The notes beneath the pieces are model-generated. The model ran no database searches. It was not told where the DNA came from and saw only the letters and a list, made by a program, of their open reading frames with translations. The translations under genes were made by a program, and so were the position numbers. From Candidatus Zixiibacteriota bacterium (lineage in GTDB: Bacteria > RBG-13-66-14 > B26-G2 > WVWN01), in the NCBI GenBank assembly GCA_030613505.1, contig JAUWLW010000006.1:18566-82565 (forward strand): a DNA stretch of 64,000 nucleotides, read 5' to 3'. This document shows positions 1 to 7,509 of the stretch, piece by piece (positions within the stretch are counted from its first letter, which is position 1; each line of letters begins with the position of its first letter).

Positions 1-444
1 CGCGGCGCCCACCGCGAGGAAGTTAAACAACCGGCGCGCGTACCCGAGCGAGAGCACCATGTCGCTGGCGCCGAATTCGCCGGTGTAGTTCCCCAGCTCG
101 TCGCGGCCGGTGAGCTTACCCATGCCCACCCGGCCCGCCGAGAAGCCAATCGTCCCCAAGTTGAAAAGCGGGTACGAAAGGCCCAGGTACTCGTAGCGGA
201 CATCCTCGAGCCATTCGTTGTGGGTAAAGGATACCGCGCGGCGGCTATTCACCGCGAGGCCCGCCGGGTTCCAATACAGCGCTTCCGGGCCTTCGGCCGC
301 CGCGGCCTGAGCCTCGCCCATGCCGACCGCCCGGGCGCCGACGCCGAGCTTCAGAAACGCCGCAGCCGACGAGCCCGCGTCCGCGGCGCCGGCCACGCAC
401 GCCGTCGCCAAAGCCGCAACTAAATAGGGTATTAATCTCTTCAT
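1..444 (-). CDS. PorV/PorQ-family outer membrane protein (C-terminus beyond the window)
   Basis: The reading frame starts at ATG 444-442 behind GGAGG and runs off the left edge, giving 148 residues. A signal peptide (MKRLIPYLVAALATACVAG) is followed by the family's typical start: AAAFLKLGVGARAVGMGEA, then ALYWNPAGLA near residue 55. This is the conserved opening of PorV/PorQ/UPF0164 beta-barrels, which lie in the outer membrane and in Bacteroidota serve type IX secretion. The match is direct for the N-terminus. A role in type IX secretion here is only inference, although the subtilase at 22494 carries a Por-type C-terminal domain. The gene lies 37 bases downstream of the membrane protein gene at 482-1153 on the same strand. 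Confidence 0.85.
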   Translation of the reverse strand, partial: MKRLIPYLVAALATACVAGAADAGSSAAAFLKLGVGARAVGMGEAQAAAAEGPEALYWNPAGLAVNSRRAVSFTHNEWLEDVRYEYLGLSYPLFNLGTIGFSAGRVGMGKLTGRDELGNYTGEFGASDMVLSLGYARRLFNFLAVGAA

Positions 445-481
445 CGTAGTCCTCCACAGAAGCCGAGTGCGTCCCGGCCTG

Positions 482-1153
482 CTAACCCAGGCCTCGCCAA
501 ACCCGACGCGCTACCAAGCTCACGAGCGATAAAACCAGAACCGCGCCTATTCCGTTCTCGACGGCAAGCGCGAGCTGAGCCCAAAAATTGTTCGCCAAAA
601 AAACCGCCGTTCCGGGAAATAACCCCTCGAACCCTATTACGAAATAACTCATATAAGATACGACCGCGTACGACGCGAACGCCCGTTGGCCCAGGAACCG
701 CACCGCGAGGACGTCCAGGACGAAGTACAGCACCGAGAACCAGAACGCGACGTTGAACGTGACCCAGCTCAACCGAAGCGGGCTCGTCCCGTACCGGCTC
801 GAGTAACGCCACAGGCCGAAGGCCCAACTGCGCGCCAGCGCGCCCACGTCCCGGTAGTCGCGGAACCGGAGGCGGAAGTCGCGACGCGTTAGCTCGAGGC
901 GAGTGCGGTAAAACGCGTCCGCCTCCGCAAACCGTCCCCCCCGGACCAATAAGTGCTCCAGCCGACCCAAGCCGTAACGCAACGCGTACCGCTCGTCGTC
1001 CCCCATTTCTTCGTGGGCCCGCGCCGCGCCGCTTAAAAACGCCGTCAATACCTCGCGCGCTACGCGCCGTCCCGCGACTAACTCGCCGGCAAGCCTTTCG
1101 TACTCGCCGCGCAGTCCGGCCGGATCGGCCTCGCCTTCATTACGAGAGCACAC
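482..1153 (-). CDS. Membrane protein with a degenerate ion-channel-like C-terminal domain
   Basis: The product has about 223 residues. The first 120 are soluble, Arg-rich and probably helical. Then come two or three hydrophobic segments (about 125-150, 160-180 and 190-215) and a final SLVARRVWRG. The order of a soluble helical part, an aromatic loop, a pore-like hydrophobic pair and a terminal RR motif resembles the channel-like end of many pentapeptide-repeat membrane proteins. The potassium selectivity motif is not recognisable. The start is GTG at 1153 without a clear ribosome-binding site, so the N-terminus is uncertain. A related C-terminal layout occurs in the protein at 35586-37142. 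The function is unknown. Confidence 0.6.
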   Translation of the reverse strand: MCSRNEGEADPAGLRGEYERLAGELVAGRRVAREVLTAFLSGAARAHEEMGDDERYALRYGLGRLEHLLVRGGRFAEADAFYRTRLELTRRDFRLRFRDYRDVGALARSWAFGLWRYSSRYGTSPLRLSWVTFNVAFWFSVLYFVLDVLAVRFLGQRAFASYAVVSYMSYFVIGFEGLFPGTAVFLANNFWAQLALAVENGIGAVLVLSLVSLVARRVWRGLG

Positions 1154-1219
1154 TTGTATACGCGTTAGATATTAGCACTGCGCCGGCGGCCTGTCAAGCC
1201 GGCCGGCCCGAAAAAGCCC

Positions 1220-1248
1220 TTGACATCGTGTTAGCAATATGCTATATA
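1220..1248 (+). promoter_or_regulatory. Sigma-70-type promoter of the YezD-like gene
   Basis: A consensus -35 TTGACA (1220-1225), a 17-base spacer and -10 TATATA (1243-1248) lie about 38 bases upstream of the small gene at 1286. This is one of the best promoter matches in the window. Confidence 0.75.
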
Positions 1249-1258
1249 TTATATAGCA
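1232..1258. promoter_or_regulatory. Operator-like palindrome over the -10 box
   Basis: TGCTATATATTATATAGCA (1240-1258) is a 9+1+9 perfect inverted repeat covering the -10 element. A further inverted half-site TAGCA lies at 1232-1236, so TAGCA/TGCTA half-sites occur three times. The position fits a repressor that blocks RNA polymerase. The regulator is unknown. Confidence 0.6.
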
Positions 1259-1285
1259 CAACGAAAGGGGGTGCGGCATCTTCAC

Positions 1286-1438
1286 ATGCTTAAGGAATTA
1301 GTGCTTTACCTCGGCCGGCTGGCGCGCGAACGTTTCTACGGCTCGGTGGAGCTCAAGTTCGAGGCGGGTCGCGTCATCTTCGTACGCGTCAACCGGACGC
1401 TGAAACTCGAGGACCTCGCCGCCGGCGACAAAACGTAA
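1286..1438 (+). CDS. YezD-like (DUF2292) small protein
   Basis: This short gene encodes 50 residues, from ATG 1286 to TAA 1436-1438. The core FYGSVELKFEAGRV followed by a basic stretch matches the YezD/DUF2292 pattern (YGSVxIxxxxGxVxxIxxxxK). Family members are often near sulfur or metal metabolism genes in other bacteria, but the biochemical role is not established. A G-rich run (AAAGGGGG) ends 12 bases before the start and may serve as a ribosome-binding site. The strong promoter and overlapping palindrome suggest tight regulation. The gene stands alone between two minus-strand genes. Confidence 0.7.
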   Translation: MLKELVLYLGRLARERFYGSVELKFEAGRVIFVRVNRTLKLEDLAAGDKT

Positions 1439-1482
1439 AAAGCGCGCCGGCCTGCTCGGCCCTTTCCTCCCCCCTCGTCAGT

Positions 1483-2064
1483 CTATTGCGCGAGCTCCAA
1501 GCTGGTCCAATCGACCCAGAGGTCCGCGTTCTGTAAGTACTGCGTCCGGAGCTCGAATATGAAGGGCTCGGCGACGTCGAAGGTGATTCTGAACGTCTCG
1601 TACTTCTCCGGGTCCGGGAAATCTTTGGCGTACAAACCCTTCGACATAATCATCTTAAAGTTTTCGCGGTCGGCTTTGGGGTAACCGGCGATGTCGATCC
1701 AGAAAACGGGCTCGTCGTTTTCGGGCAGTTTCGCCGCCTTCAGGCGCCAACGCGCAATGTAGGAGCCCGGCGCAATTTCCTCGTACGGCCCCCATGCGGC
1801 GTACTCGCCCAACTTGGCGCCCCCCCGCTTCACGAAGAGGGACATCTGGTTCGAGGCGGCCGGGTCCGACGTCACCTCGCCGCGCGATACCTCCGGGCCG
1901 AGTTCCTCCGCTTCGTACGTCTTGCGCAGCGGGTTGGCATCCGCCGGGATGGTCTTTACGATTTTGGGGGGCGGGAGTATTTCCTCCTCCTTGGGCCCCT
2001 TTTGGCAAGCCGCCATCAGCGACGATACCACGAGCAAGGCCACAACCGCCGTCACGTACCTCAT
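1483..2064 (-). CDS. Secreted lipoprotein with a carbohydrate-binding-like domain
   Basis: The protein has 193 residues. The start at ATG 2064 is favoured over an upstream in-frame codon because GGAGG lies 6 bases before it. A lipoprotein signal peptide ends in the lipobox LMAAC (Cys at about 20). A Lys/Glu/Pro-rich linker follows. The remaining 150 residues look all-beta, with YEAEELG near 45 and a closing segment DLWVDWTSLELAQ typical of galactose-binding/CBM-like jelly rolls. It is presumably anchored to a membrane by its lipid. The ligand is unknown. It lies 39 bases downstream of selD on the same strand. Confidence 0.65.
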   Translation of the reverse strand: MRYVTAVVALLVVSSLMAACQKGPKEEEILPPPKIVKTIPADANPLRKTYEAEELGPEVSRGEVTSDPAASNQMSLFVKRGGAKLGEYAAWGPYEEIAPGSYIARWRLKAAKLPENDEPVFWIDIAGYPKADRENFKMIMSKGLYAKDFPDPEKYETFRITFDVAEPFIFELRTQYLQNADLWVDWTSLELAQ

Positions 2065-2103
2065 TTTATACCTCCAGGTGAGACCTTCCACTCCTAAGTT
2101 AAT

Positions 2104-3147
2104 TTAGCTTGCAATCTCCAGCGTCGGCGACGACGAAGCGAACACTTCGCCCACAACCGCGGCCGCGCCGCCTACCTCGGCCGCGTACGCCGCGGCTCGC
2201 TCCGGAGGCAGCGCCACGAGCAAACCGCCCGAGGTTTGAGGGTCGGCGAGCAGGTTCACCGTCGCCTCGTCGACGTCTTCCGCCACGTTGAGTTTCGGTT
2301 CGACGAACTTGCGATTGGTCTTAAGGCCGCCGGGCACGTGGGTCGCGGCGAACTCGTGCGCCTGCGGCAACCGCGGTACGCGGGAGGCGAAGACCCTTAT
2401 GCCCGCCGCCGAAGCGGTGGCCACCTCGAGCGCGTGCCCCAGAAGGCCGAACCCGGTAATGTCGGTGGCGCAGACCGCGCCCGCGGCCACCATCGCCGCG
2501 GCCGCGGCCTTGTTGCTTTGCAACATACTCTCCAACGCCGCCTTCTCCGTTTGGGGCGGGCACTCGCCGCGCTTCACCGCGGTCTGAATCACGCCCGTCC
2601 CCAGCGCTTTAGTCAGCACCAGCGCGTCGCCCGGCTTCGCGCCGGCGTTGGTTACGACGCGGTCGGGCCGCACGAATCCCAACGCCGCCAGGCCGTAGAG
2701 GATGTCGGGCGACGTGACGGTGTGGCCGCCGGCCAACAGGACGCCCTCCGCGGCGCACGTCGCGGCGCCCCCTTTAAGGGTGGTAATCAAAACGTCGTCC
2801 GGAAGCTTGCCGTAAGGGAACGCTACGACGTTCAACGCCAGGAACGGCACACCGCCCATGGCGTAGATGTCGGAGAGGGCGTTCGTCGCGCCTATCCGGC
2901 CGTAGTCGTACGGGTCGTCGACGATGGGCGTAAAGAAATCCACCGTGGCGACCAACGCCTGGTCGTCGTTAATTTTGTACACCGCCGCGTCTTCGCCGTC
3001 CCGCGTCGCCGCCAAAAGCAGCGGGTGGTCCGGGACCGGTAATTGCGCCAATATCTCGGCCAGCGCCTTGGCCGGAACCTTGGCCGCTCAACCGGCGGCG
3101 GTCGTACACTGCGTCAACCGGACGTATTTTCCTGATTCGGCAGACAT
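2104..3147 (-). CDS. selD: Selenophosphate synthase, itself a selenoprotein (UGA = Sec20)
   Basis: SelD makes selenophosphate from selenide and ATP for selenocysteine and selenouridine synthesis. Translating only between stop codons loses the N-terminus. Reading through TGA 3090-3088 restores a normal 347-residue SelD starting at ATG 3147. The sequence around it is VRLTQCTTAAG-U-AAKVPAKAL, matching the family's catalytic [CU]-x-x-K loop, with Sec at residue 20 and Lys at 23. Downstream are the expected VDFFTPIVDDPYDYGRIGA and NALSDIYAMGG blocks. A SECIS-like hairpin follows the UGA. No other selenoprotein, selA, selB or tRNA-Sec gene is in the window. The identity is certain, and the selenocysteine reading is strongly supported. 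Confidence 0.95.
3057..3074 (-). promoter_or_regulatory. Bacterial SECIS-like hairpin in selD
   Basis: Starting 13 bases after the UGA, a perfect 6-bp stem (CGGCCA/TGGCCG) closes a 6-base loop AGGCGC. The loop begins 19 bases after the UGA and has a G in its first two positions. This fits published bacterial SECIS descriptions: an apical loop roughly 16-37 bases from UGA, with a G near its start. Confidence 0.75.
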
Positions 3148-3156
3148 ATTTCGCAT

Positions 3157-3185
3157 ATTTTATCACAAACCACGTTCTAAATCAA
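3157..3185 (-). promoter_or_regulatory. Promoter of selD, giving a nearly leaderless mRNA
   Basis: On the minus strand, -35 TTGATT (3185-3180), a 17-base spacer and -10 TAAAAT (3162-3157) lie only 9 bases from the selD ATG at 3147. The expected leader is a few bases at most, consistent with the lack of a ribosome-binding site. Confidence 0.55.
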
Positions 3186-3218
3186 ATACTCCCGTATGTG
3201 TCCCGCGGTCCCGTCGCC

Positions 3219-3248
3219 TTGACTGGGTACATCGTAATAAGGTATATT
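3219..3248 (+). promoter_or_regulatory. Promoter of the kinase-glycosyltransferase operon
   Basis: TTGACT (3219-3224) and TATATT (3243-3248) are separated by 18 bases, each one mismatch from consensus. They lie about 100 bases upstream of the gene at 3355. The leader contains complementary GTTGCGC and GCGCAAC arms that could fold. Confidence 0.55.
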
Positions 3249-3354
3249 AACCACATGCGTTGCGCCGTGCCCTCGCCATAATGGGACCCTCCTCCGCGCC
3301 GAAAGGTTTCCGGCCCTTTTCGTCGCCGGCGTTAGCGCAACCGTACGCCCGTTC

Positions 3355-4005
3355 ATGAAAGGCGACATCCTAAAAATCAAACCGCACCATACCGCCGCGG
3401 CCCGAGCCGTCTACGACCTACTCGCCGACGAGATCAAAAACGCCCGCGGCCGGTTCGTCGTCGCCGTCGGCGGCGAGTCGGGCTCGGGTAAATCCGAAAC
3501 CGCCGCGGAACTCGGCCGCCTGGCCGGCGAAGACGGCGTCAAGGCGCTCGTCATCCAGCAAGACGACTACTTCGTACTGCCCCCCAAGGCCAACCACCGT
3601 AAAAGGCTCGAGGATTTCGCGTGGGTGGGCCCGGGCGAGGTCCGGCTCGAGCTGCTGGACGAACATCTGGCCCGCGCCCGCGACGCGAACGTTAACGAGC
3701 TCGAGAAGCCGCTATCCCTATTTGAAGAAGACGAGCTCGTCACCGAAAAGGTCTCGCTCGCCGGCGTCAAGTTCGTAATCGTGGAAGGGGCTTACGCTAC
3801 GTCGCTTCATAACGTCGACCGGCGCGTCTTCATCGACCGCGACTTCCGCGCCACGCGGGAGGCGCGCGCCGAGCGGGGCCGCGAAGGCCAGGACGACTTT
3901 CTGGAACGCGTCCTGGAGCGCGAGCACGGGTTCATATCCAAATTGAAGGACGGCGCCGACATCATAATAGGTAAGGACTACGCCGTGACGGCGGCGCGAA
4001 GATGA
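3355..4005 (+). CDS. Uridine kinase-like P-loop phosphotransferase
   Basis: The product has 216 residues. The Walker A motif GGESGSGKS lies near residue 40, and QQDDYFVLPP near 68 follows the family's D-D-Y pattern after the second strand. VIVEGAYATSL near 140 corresponds to the uridine kinase/phosphoribulokinase 'EG' motif. The C-terminal ADIIIGKDY also fits this group. The substrate could be a nucleoside, a sugar or pantothenate; sequence alone does not decide. The stop overlaps the start of the next gene (ATGA), so the two are translationally coupled. This suggests the kinase feeds or regulates the glycosyltransferase. No ribosome-binding site is evident at ATG 3355. Confidence 0.75.
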   Translation: MKGDILKIKPHHTAAARAVYDLLADEIKNARGRFVVAVGGESGSGKSETAAELGRLAGEDGVKALVIQQDDYFVLPPKANHRKRLEDFAWVGPGEVRLELLDEHLARARDANVNELEKPLSLFEEDELVTEKVSLAGVKFVIVEGAYATSLHNVDRRVFIDRDFRATREARAERGREGQDDFLERVLEREHGFISKLKDGADIIIGKDYAVTAARR

Positions 4006-5234
4006 AGCTCGATCACCTCGGCATGTTCTCGGTCCACGGCTACGTCGACGCGGAGCCCCGGCTGGGCGCCACCGACACCGGCGGCCAGGTGACGTACGTT
4101 CTGGAGCTCTCCCGGGCGCTGGCCGCGCTCGGCGTAGCGGTGGACCTCTACACGCGAGGGTTCGAGGGGCGGGCGGCCCTCGAGGCGGTGAGCGAGGGCG
4201 TCCGCATAATCCGCGTACCGTGCGGCCCGGACAAATTCATCATCAAGGAGGAAATGCTCCCCTATTGGCCCGAGTTCGCGGACAACTGCGAGCGGCATAT
4301 AAGGGAAGAGGGGCTGGCGTACCAGCTGTTCCACTCGCATTATTGGGACGCCGGGTACGTATGCCGGCTGCTCGCGCCGCGGCTGGGTATAAACTTCGTC
4401 CACACGTCGCACTCGCTGGGCGCCTGGAAGCGCGAGCGCATGGGCGGCGACCCCGCCGAGATGGAGAAGCTGTACCGCTTCGACGAGCGCATAGCCGAGG
4501 AGAAACGCGTATTCGCGGCCGCCGCCGGCATCACCGTCACCAACGCCGCCAGCGTCGAGAAATACAAGGAGTACTACGCCTTCGAGAGCGAGAACATGGT
4601 CGTCATCCCCCCCGGCGTGAACACGGCGCGGTTCAATCCGGACGACGACGGCCGCGCCGTCGCCGGCACCGAGCGGCCATACTTCTTCTCGCTCAGCCGC
4701 ATCGACACCAACAAGGGCCTCGACTCCCTGATAAACGCGTTCGCGCGCGTCGCCCGCGAGGCCGACCTCGCCCTCGTCATCGGCGGCGGCTCCGTAGCGC
4801 CCGAGGAGCGCGAACGCCTGGTCCTGGAGGAGCTCCGCGACCTGGCCGCGACCCACGGCGTCGACGAGCGCGTCACGTTCGCCGGCTACGTTACGGACGA
4901 GGACCTACCCTATTTCTACCGGCGGGCGCGGGCGTTCGTGCTGCCGTCGAAGTTCGAGCCTTTCGGCATGACGGCGCTGGAGGCCATGGCGTGCGGGACC
5001 CCCGTCGTCGCGACTAATCTCGGCGGCCTGGCTCGCTACCTGCGGGACGGGTACGACGCGTTGCTGGTAGACCCTTCCGATAGGGAGGAGCTGACGGCGG
5101 CGATGCTGCGCGCGGCGGCGGATGAGGACCTCGCGGGCCGGCTCGTCGCGCAGGGCCACGAGACCATCGCCCGCGAGTTCACCTGGGAGGCTATCGCCGA
5201 AAAGCACGTCGCGTTTTACGAGAGGTTTTTCTAA
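4002..5234 (+). CDS. Family-4 glycosyltransferase, sucrose-phosphate-synthase/MshA-like
   Basis: This cytosolic GT-B enzyme has 410 residues. The N-terminal domain contains TDTGGQVTYVLELSRAL (about residues 26-42), the nucleotide-sugar loop typical of sucrose-phosphate synthase, mannosylfructose-phosphate synthase and MshA-like enzymes. HTSHSLG lies near 133, PPGVNTARFNP near 205, and the C-terminal E-x7-E region reads EPFGMTALEAMACGTPVVA (about 319-337). It probably transfers a sugar from a nucleotide donor to a small sugar or sugar-phosphate acceptor, for example to make a compatible solute. It overlaps the kinase gene by four bases. The acceptor is not determined. Confidence 0.8.
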   Translation: MKLDHLGMFSVHGYVDAEPRLGATDTGGQVTYVLELSRALAALGVAVDLYTRGFEGRAALEAVSEGVRIIRVPCGPDKFIIKEEMLPYWPEFADNCERHIREEGLAYQLFHSHYWDAGYVCRLLAPRLGINFVHTSHSLGAWKRERMGGDPAEMEKLYRFDERIAEEKRVFAAAAGITVTNAASVEKYKEYYAFESENMVVIPPGVNTARFNPDDDGRAVAGTERPYFFSLSRIDTNKGLDSLINAFARVAREADLALVIGGGSVAPEERERLVLEELRDLAATHGVDERVTFAGYVTDEDLPYFYRRARAFVLPSKFEPFGMTALEAMACGTPVVATNLGGLARYLRDGYDALLVDPSDREELTAAMLRAAADEDLAGRLVAQGHETIAREFTWEAIAEKHVAFYERFF

Positions 5235-5275
5235 ACCGGTTTATATCCCCCACGGCCCGAGGCAAAGGAGGACGT

Positions 5276-5491
5276 ATGGCCGCGCCGCAATGTATCTTCT
5301 GCAGCTGGAAGATGGAGAATTTTGGCAACCAGAACATAGACGACAACTGCCCGGAGGAGTGCTCGGTCAAGCAGCTCAAATCGCAGGCGACGCGCCTTAA
5401 CCAGATGACGCTGGTCACAGGCCGCAAGTTCAAGAAGCTAATCGAAGTGCTCGAGGTCCCGCCCGAGAAGTTCGACGCGGCCGAGAAGTAA
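5276..5491 (+). CDS. Small four-cysteine protein, unknown function
   Basis: The gene encodes 71 residues from ATG 5276, seven bases after a very good ribosome-binding site (AAAGGAGG). The N-terminal half has CIFC and CPEEC, about 20 residues apart, which could bind zinc as a small ribbon. The C-terminal half is Lys-rich and helical. I do not recognise the family. It lies 41 bases after the glycosyltransferase gene and may be in the same transcript. Confidence 0.6.
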   Translation: MAAPQCIFCSWKMENFGNQNIDDNCPEECSVKQLKSQATRLNQMTLVTGRKFKKLIEVLEVPPEKFDAAEK

Positions 5492-5581
5492 GGGTGGCGG
5501 GGGGCCGCCGGGGCGCTCTTAAAAAGACACCCCGCGGCAAACGAATTACGCCCCGGTGGGGCGTAGGGAGCGGGAGGACGC

Positions 5582-7036
5582 GTGTCCCGTTATCGTAGAA
5601 TTCCGGGGTTGCTTCTGAATCCGTTTTTACTGGGCGCCTTGTTTGCGGTGGGCGTAGCGTTCAGGTTATTGCACCTAGACGACCCCGTCCGCTACGACGA
5701 AGCTTTCACTTACTTGAGCTACGCCGGCCGGCCCCTTTGGGAAGCGCTTACGGACTACGGCGCGCCTAACAACCACTTCCTCAATACGCTTCTCGTACGT
5801 CTAGCGACGTCGGTTCTCGGCGAACGGGCGACGCTGTGGCGACTTCCAAACTTGTTGGCCGGGGTGGGAACGTTAATCCTGGCCGGCGTAATCGCTAAAA
5901 GGTGGTTCGGCAGAGCGGCGGGGGTCGTCGCCTTAGCCGTAACATGCATTTCTCCCGTAATGGCCCATTTCTCGGTCTTAGCGCGGGGCTACGGCCTCTC
6001 GTTATTTTTCGGCCTAACAGCTTTGTATTTTATAGATGTGAGACACGAACGGAAAGCCCGCGCCCTCCCTGTAGCCGGCGCATGCGCGTCTTGCGTCCTC
6101 GCGTGTTACGCGGTCCCTACGACCTTGCTTTTCGTCTTCGCCGTTTTCGCGTACGACGCTTACCTGACTTATCGCGAACGCGCCCGGTTTACGACGTTGA
6201 TACCCTTATGGGTACCGGCGGCGTTGTTGACTCTCCTCCTGTACCTAGGACCGTTAATCACTTCGGGTTCGGAAACGTTCCTCACCAACATCGGCCTGCC
6301 CTCCGCGGCACCTTTCTCGCTTAGCGGCTTACAACCTTACGGCAAGGCGTTACTGGACGAGAAAACATGGGGCCCCGGCGGCGGGTGGTTTTGGTTGCCG
6401 CTCGCGACCATTGGCCTTGTAGTAGGCGCCGCCAAGCGCCCGGCCTTCGGCGTGTTAGCGGCCGTCAGCGTATTGGGCAGTATCATATTACTCGCGGCGG
6501 GATACAGGCCCCCGGCGCGCGTCTTTATTTACCTTTTGCCCGTCCTGTCGTTCGGGGTCGGCGCGGCGGCGGAAGCGTTGTGGGAGCGGCTCCGTTACCG
6601 GTTTTCCGTTAGAAAGGCCGTCGGGGTCGCGCTCCTCGTCGCGGCCGTAGCCGCCGTCGTGGTCGCCGAAAGAGGGCGATACCTAAGTAATTCGCTCCGA
6701 TCCGGCGCGGCCCCCACGGCGCTACCGATACTTAAATACGTATCGGAAAATAACGCCGGCGAGATTTGTATAATAGCAATAGCCCCGTTAAACTACCCCT
6801 TGATGTACTACGTCGAACGTTCCCGATGCGGCGAGATCCTAATAATAACGGGCCATTCTCCTAACGCGTTCACGCTCGAGTCCTTAGTAGCAGTCCCCGC
6901 CGGAGCCGCGTTGCGCGAAGTAGTACGGGAAGGAACGCGCGGGGCCGGCGTCGTGCTCAGCGCAGACTTAGTTATCCGGATATCCGACGTTGGGATATGG
7001 AGGGCTTTAATAGCGTACCCCGACGCCGGGCCGTAA
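5582..7036 (+). CDS. GT-C membrane glycosyltransferase (GT39/ArnT-like)
   Basis: The protein has 484 residues with about ten to twelve hydrophobic helices. The first external loop holds the acidic motif VRYDEAFTYLSYAG (about residues 37-50), then APNNHFLNTLLVRL, the classic layout of PMT/ArnT-type transferases that take sugar from a polyprenyl-phosphate donor. The start is GTG 5582 behind GGGAGG. It likely acts on glycans or proteins at the outer face of the inner membrane. Third-base A/T use is higher than in flanking genes such as the GT4 gene. The exact donor and acceptor are unknown. Confidence 0.75.
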   Translation: MSRYRRIPGLLLNPFLLGALFAVGVAFRLLHLDDPVRYDEAFTYLSYAGRPLWEALTDYGAPNNHFLNTLLVRLATSVLGERATLWRLPNLLAGVGTLILAGVIAKRWFGRAAGVVALAVTCISPVMAHFSVLARGYGLSLFFGLTALYFIDVRHERKARALPVAGACASCVLACYAVPTTLLFVFAVFAYDAYLTYRERARFTTLIPLWVPAALLTLLLYLGPLITSGSETFLTNIGLPSAAPFSLSGLQPYGKALLDEKTWGPGGGWFWLPLATIGLVVGAAKRPAFGVLAAVSVLGSIILLAAGYRPPARVFIYLLPVLSFGVGAAAEALWERLRYRFSVRKAVGVALLVAAVAAVVVAERGRYLSNSLRSGAAPTALPILKYVSENNAGEICIIAIAPLNYPLMYYVERSRCGEILIITGHSPNAFTLESLVAVPAGAALREVVREGTRGAGVVLSADLVIRISDVGIWRALIAYPDAGP

Positions 7037-7052
7037 GTAAGTTCCCCCATCT

Positions 7053-7069
7053 AATTGTCTTACACAATT
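7053..7069. repeat. Short inverted repeat upstream of the mscL-like gene
   Basis: AATTGT and ACAATT flank a 5-base spacer just before the ribosome-binding site. It could be an operator or a small hairpin. Support is limited to the symmetry. Confidence 0.3.
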
Positions 7070-7081
7070 GAAAGGAACGGT

Positions 7082-7381
7082 ATGCCTTCCATCTTCCGCC
7101 AGTTCAAAAATGTCATCAAGGAGTACAGCGTCTCGGGCGTGGCCGTCGGCATCGTGATGGGCATAGCCGTGCGCGACTACGCCGAGGCGCTAGTGGGCGA
7201 CTTCATCATCCCGGTAATCAACGCCTTCGTCCCCGACGTCGACTGGGCCGACTGGGTCCTGCGGCTGGGGTAGGCCAAGGTAAAAGCCGGCCACCTCCTC
7301 GCGGCCTCCATAAACTTCCTCATCATCTGCTTCATAATATTCCTCTTCGCCAAGGCCGCGACGCGGGCGGCGAGGAATTAA
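7082..7381 (+). pseudogene. MscL-like mechanosensitive channel gene interrupted by an amber codon
   Basis: ATG 7082 follows AAAGGAA. The first 63 codons give the MscL start: FRQFKNVIKEYSVSGVAVGI, an inner helix with GIVMGIAV, then PVINAF and WVLRLG. An in-frame TAG lies at 7271-7273. The same frame continues for 35 codons (AKVKAGHLLAASINFL, then a hydrophobic helix and a basic tail) to TAA 7379-7381. That continuation is the second MscL transmembrane helix. MscL opens under membrane tension to release solutes. The gene is either inactivated, misread in sequencing, or read through. TAG ends other intact genes here (polA and the gene at 54344), so general reassignment is unlikely. Confidence 0.7.
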
Positions 7382-7403
7382 TCGCGACTATACGATAAGG
7401 ATG

Positions 7404-7430
7404 AAAAAAGCCCCCGGTGGGGGGCTTATT
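7404..7430 (-). terminator. Rho-independent terminator (originally of rocA)
   Basis: AAGCCCCC and GGGGGCTT form an 8-bp stem around GGTG. On the minus strand six T residues follow. It closes the minus-strand unit containing rocA, the GT87 gene and the rocA remnant, and may also stop plus-strand transcription from the mscL-like gene. Confidence 0.8.
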
Positions 7431-7450
7431 TATTTGAAAGGACCGGCGCC

Positions 7451-7509
7451 TACAACGCCTCACTCACCACCTTCGCTTGCGGGCAAAGCAGCAGGTAGTC
7501 GCGGCCGCC
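7451..7509 (-). pseudogene. Displaced 3' end of rocA
   Basis: These 59 bases align without gaps to the 3' end of rocA at 8860-8918 with 52 identities. In the rocA frame they encode GGRDYLLLCPQAKVVSEAL plus a stop; intact rocA ends GGRDYLLLFTQAKLVSEAL. The GT87 gene at 7460-8761 ends inside this remnant in another frame. The remnant keeps the position next to the terminator, so it is probably the ancestral rocA end, separated by insertion of the GT87 gene. Confidence 0.8.

Noticed and set aside
2236..3042. Long plus-strand open frame opposite selD
   Set aside because: It is an antisense shadow of a GC-rich gene; selD is certain from motifs.
7271..7273. TAG as pyrrolysine or as a generally reassigned codon
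   Set aside because: TAG terminates polA, the gene at 54344 and the glycosyltransferase at 47705 normally, and no PYLIS or pyl genes are seen.
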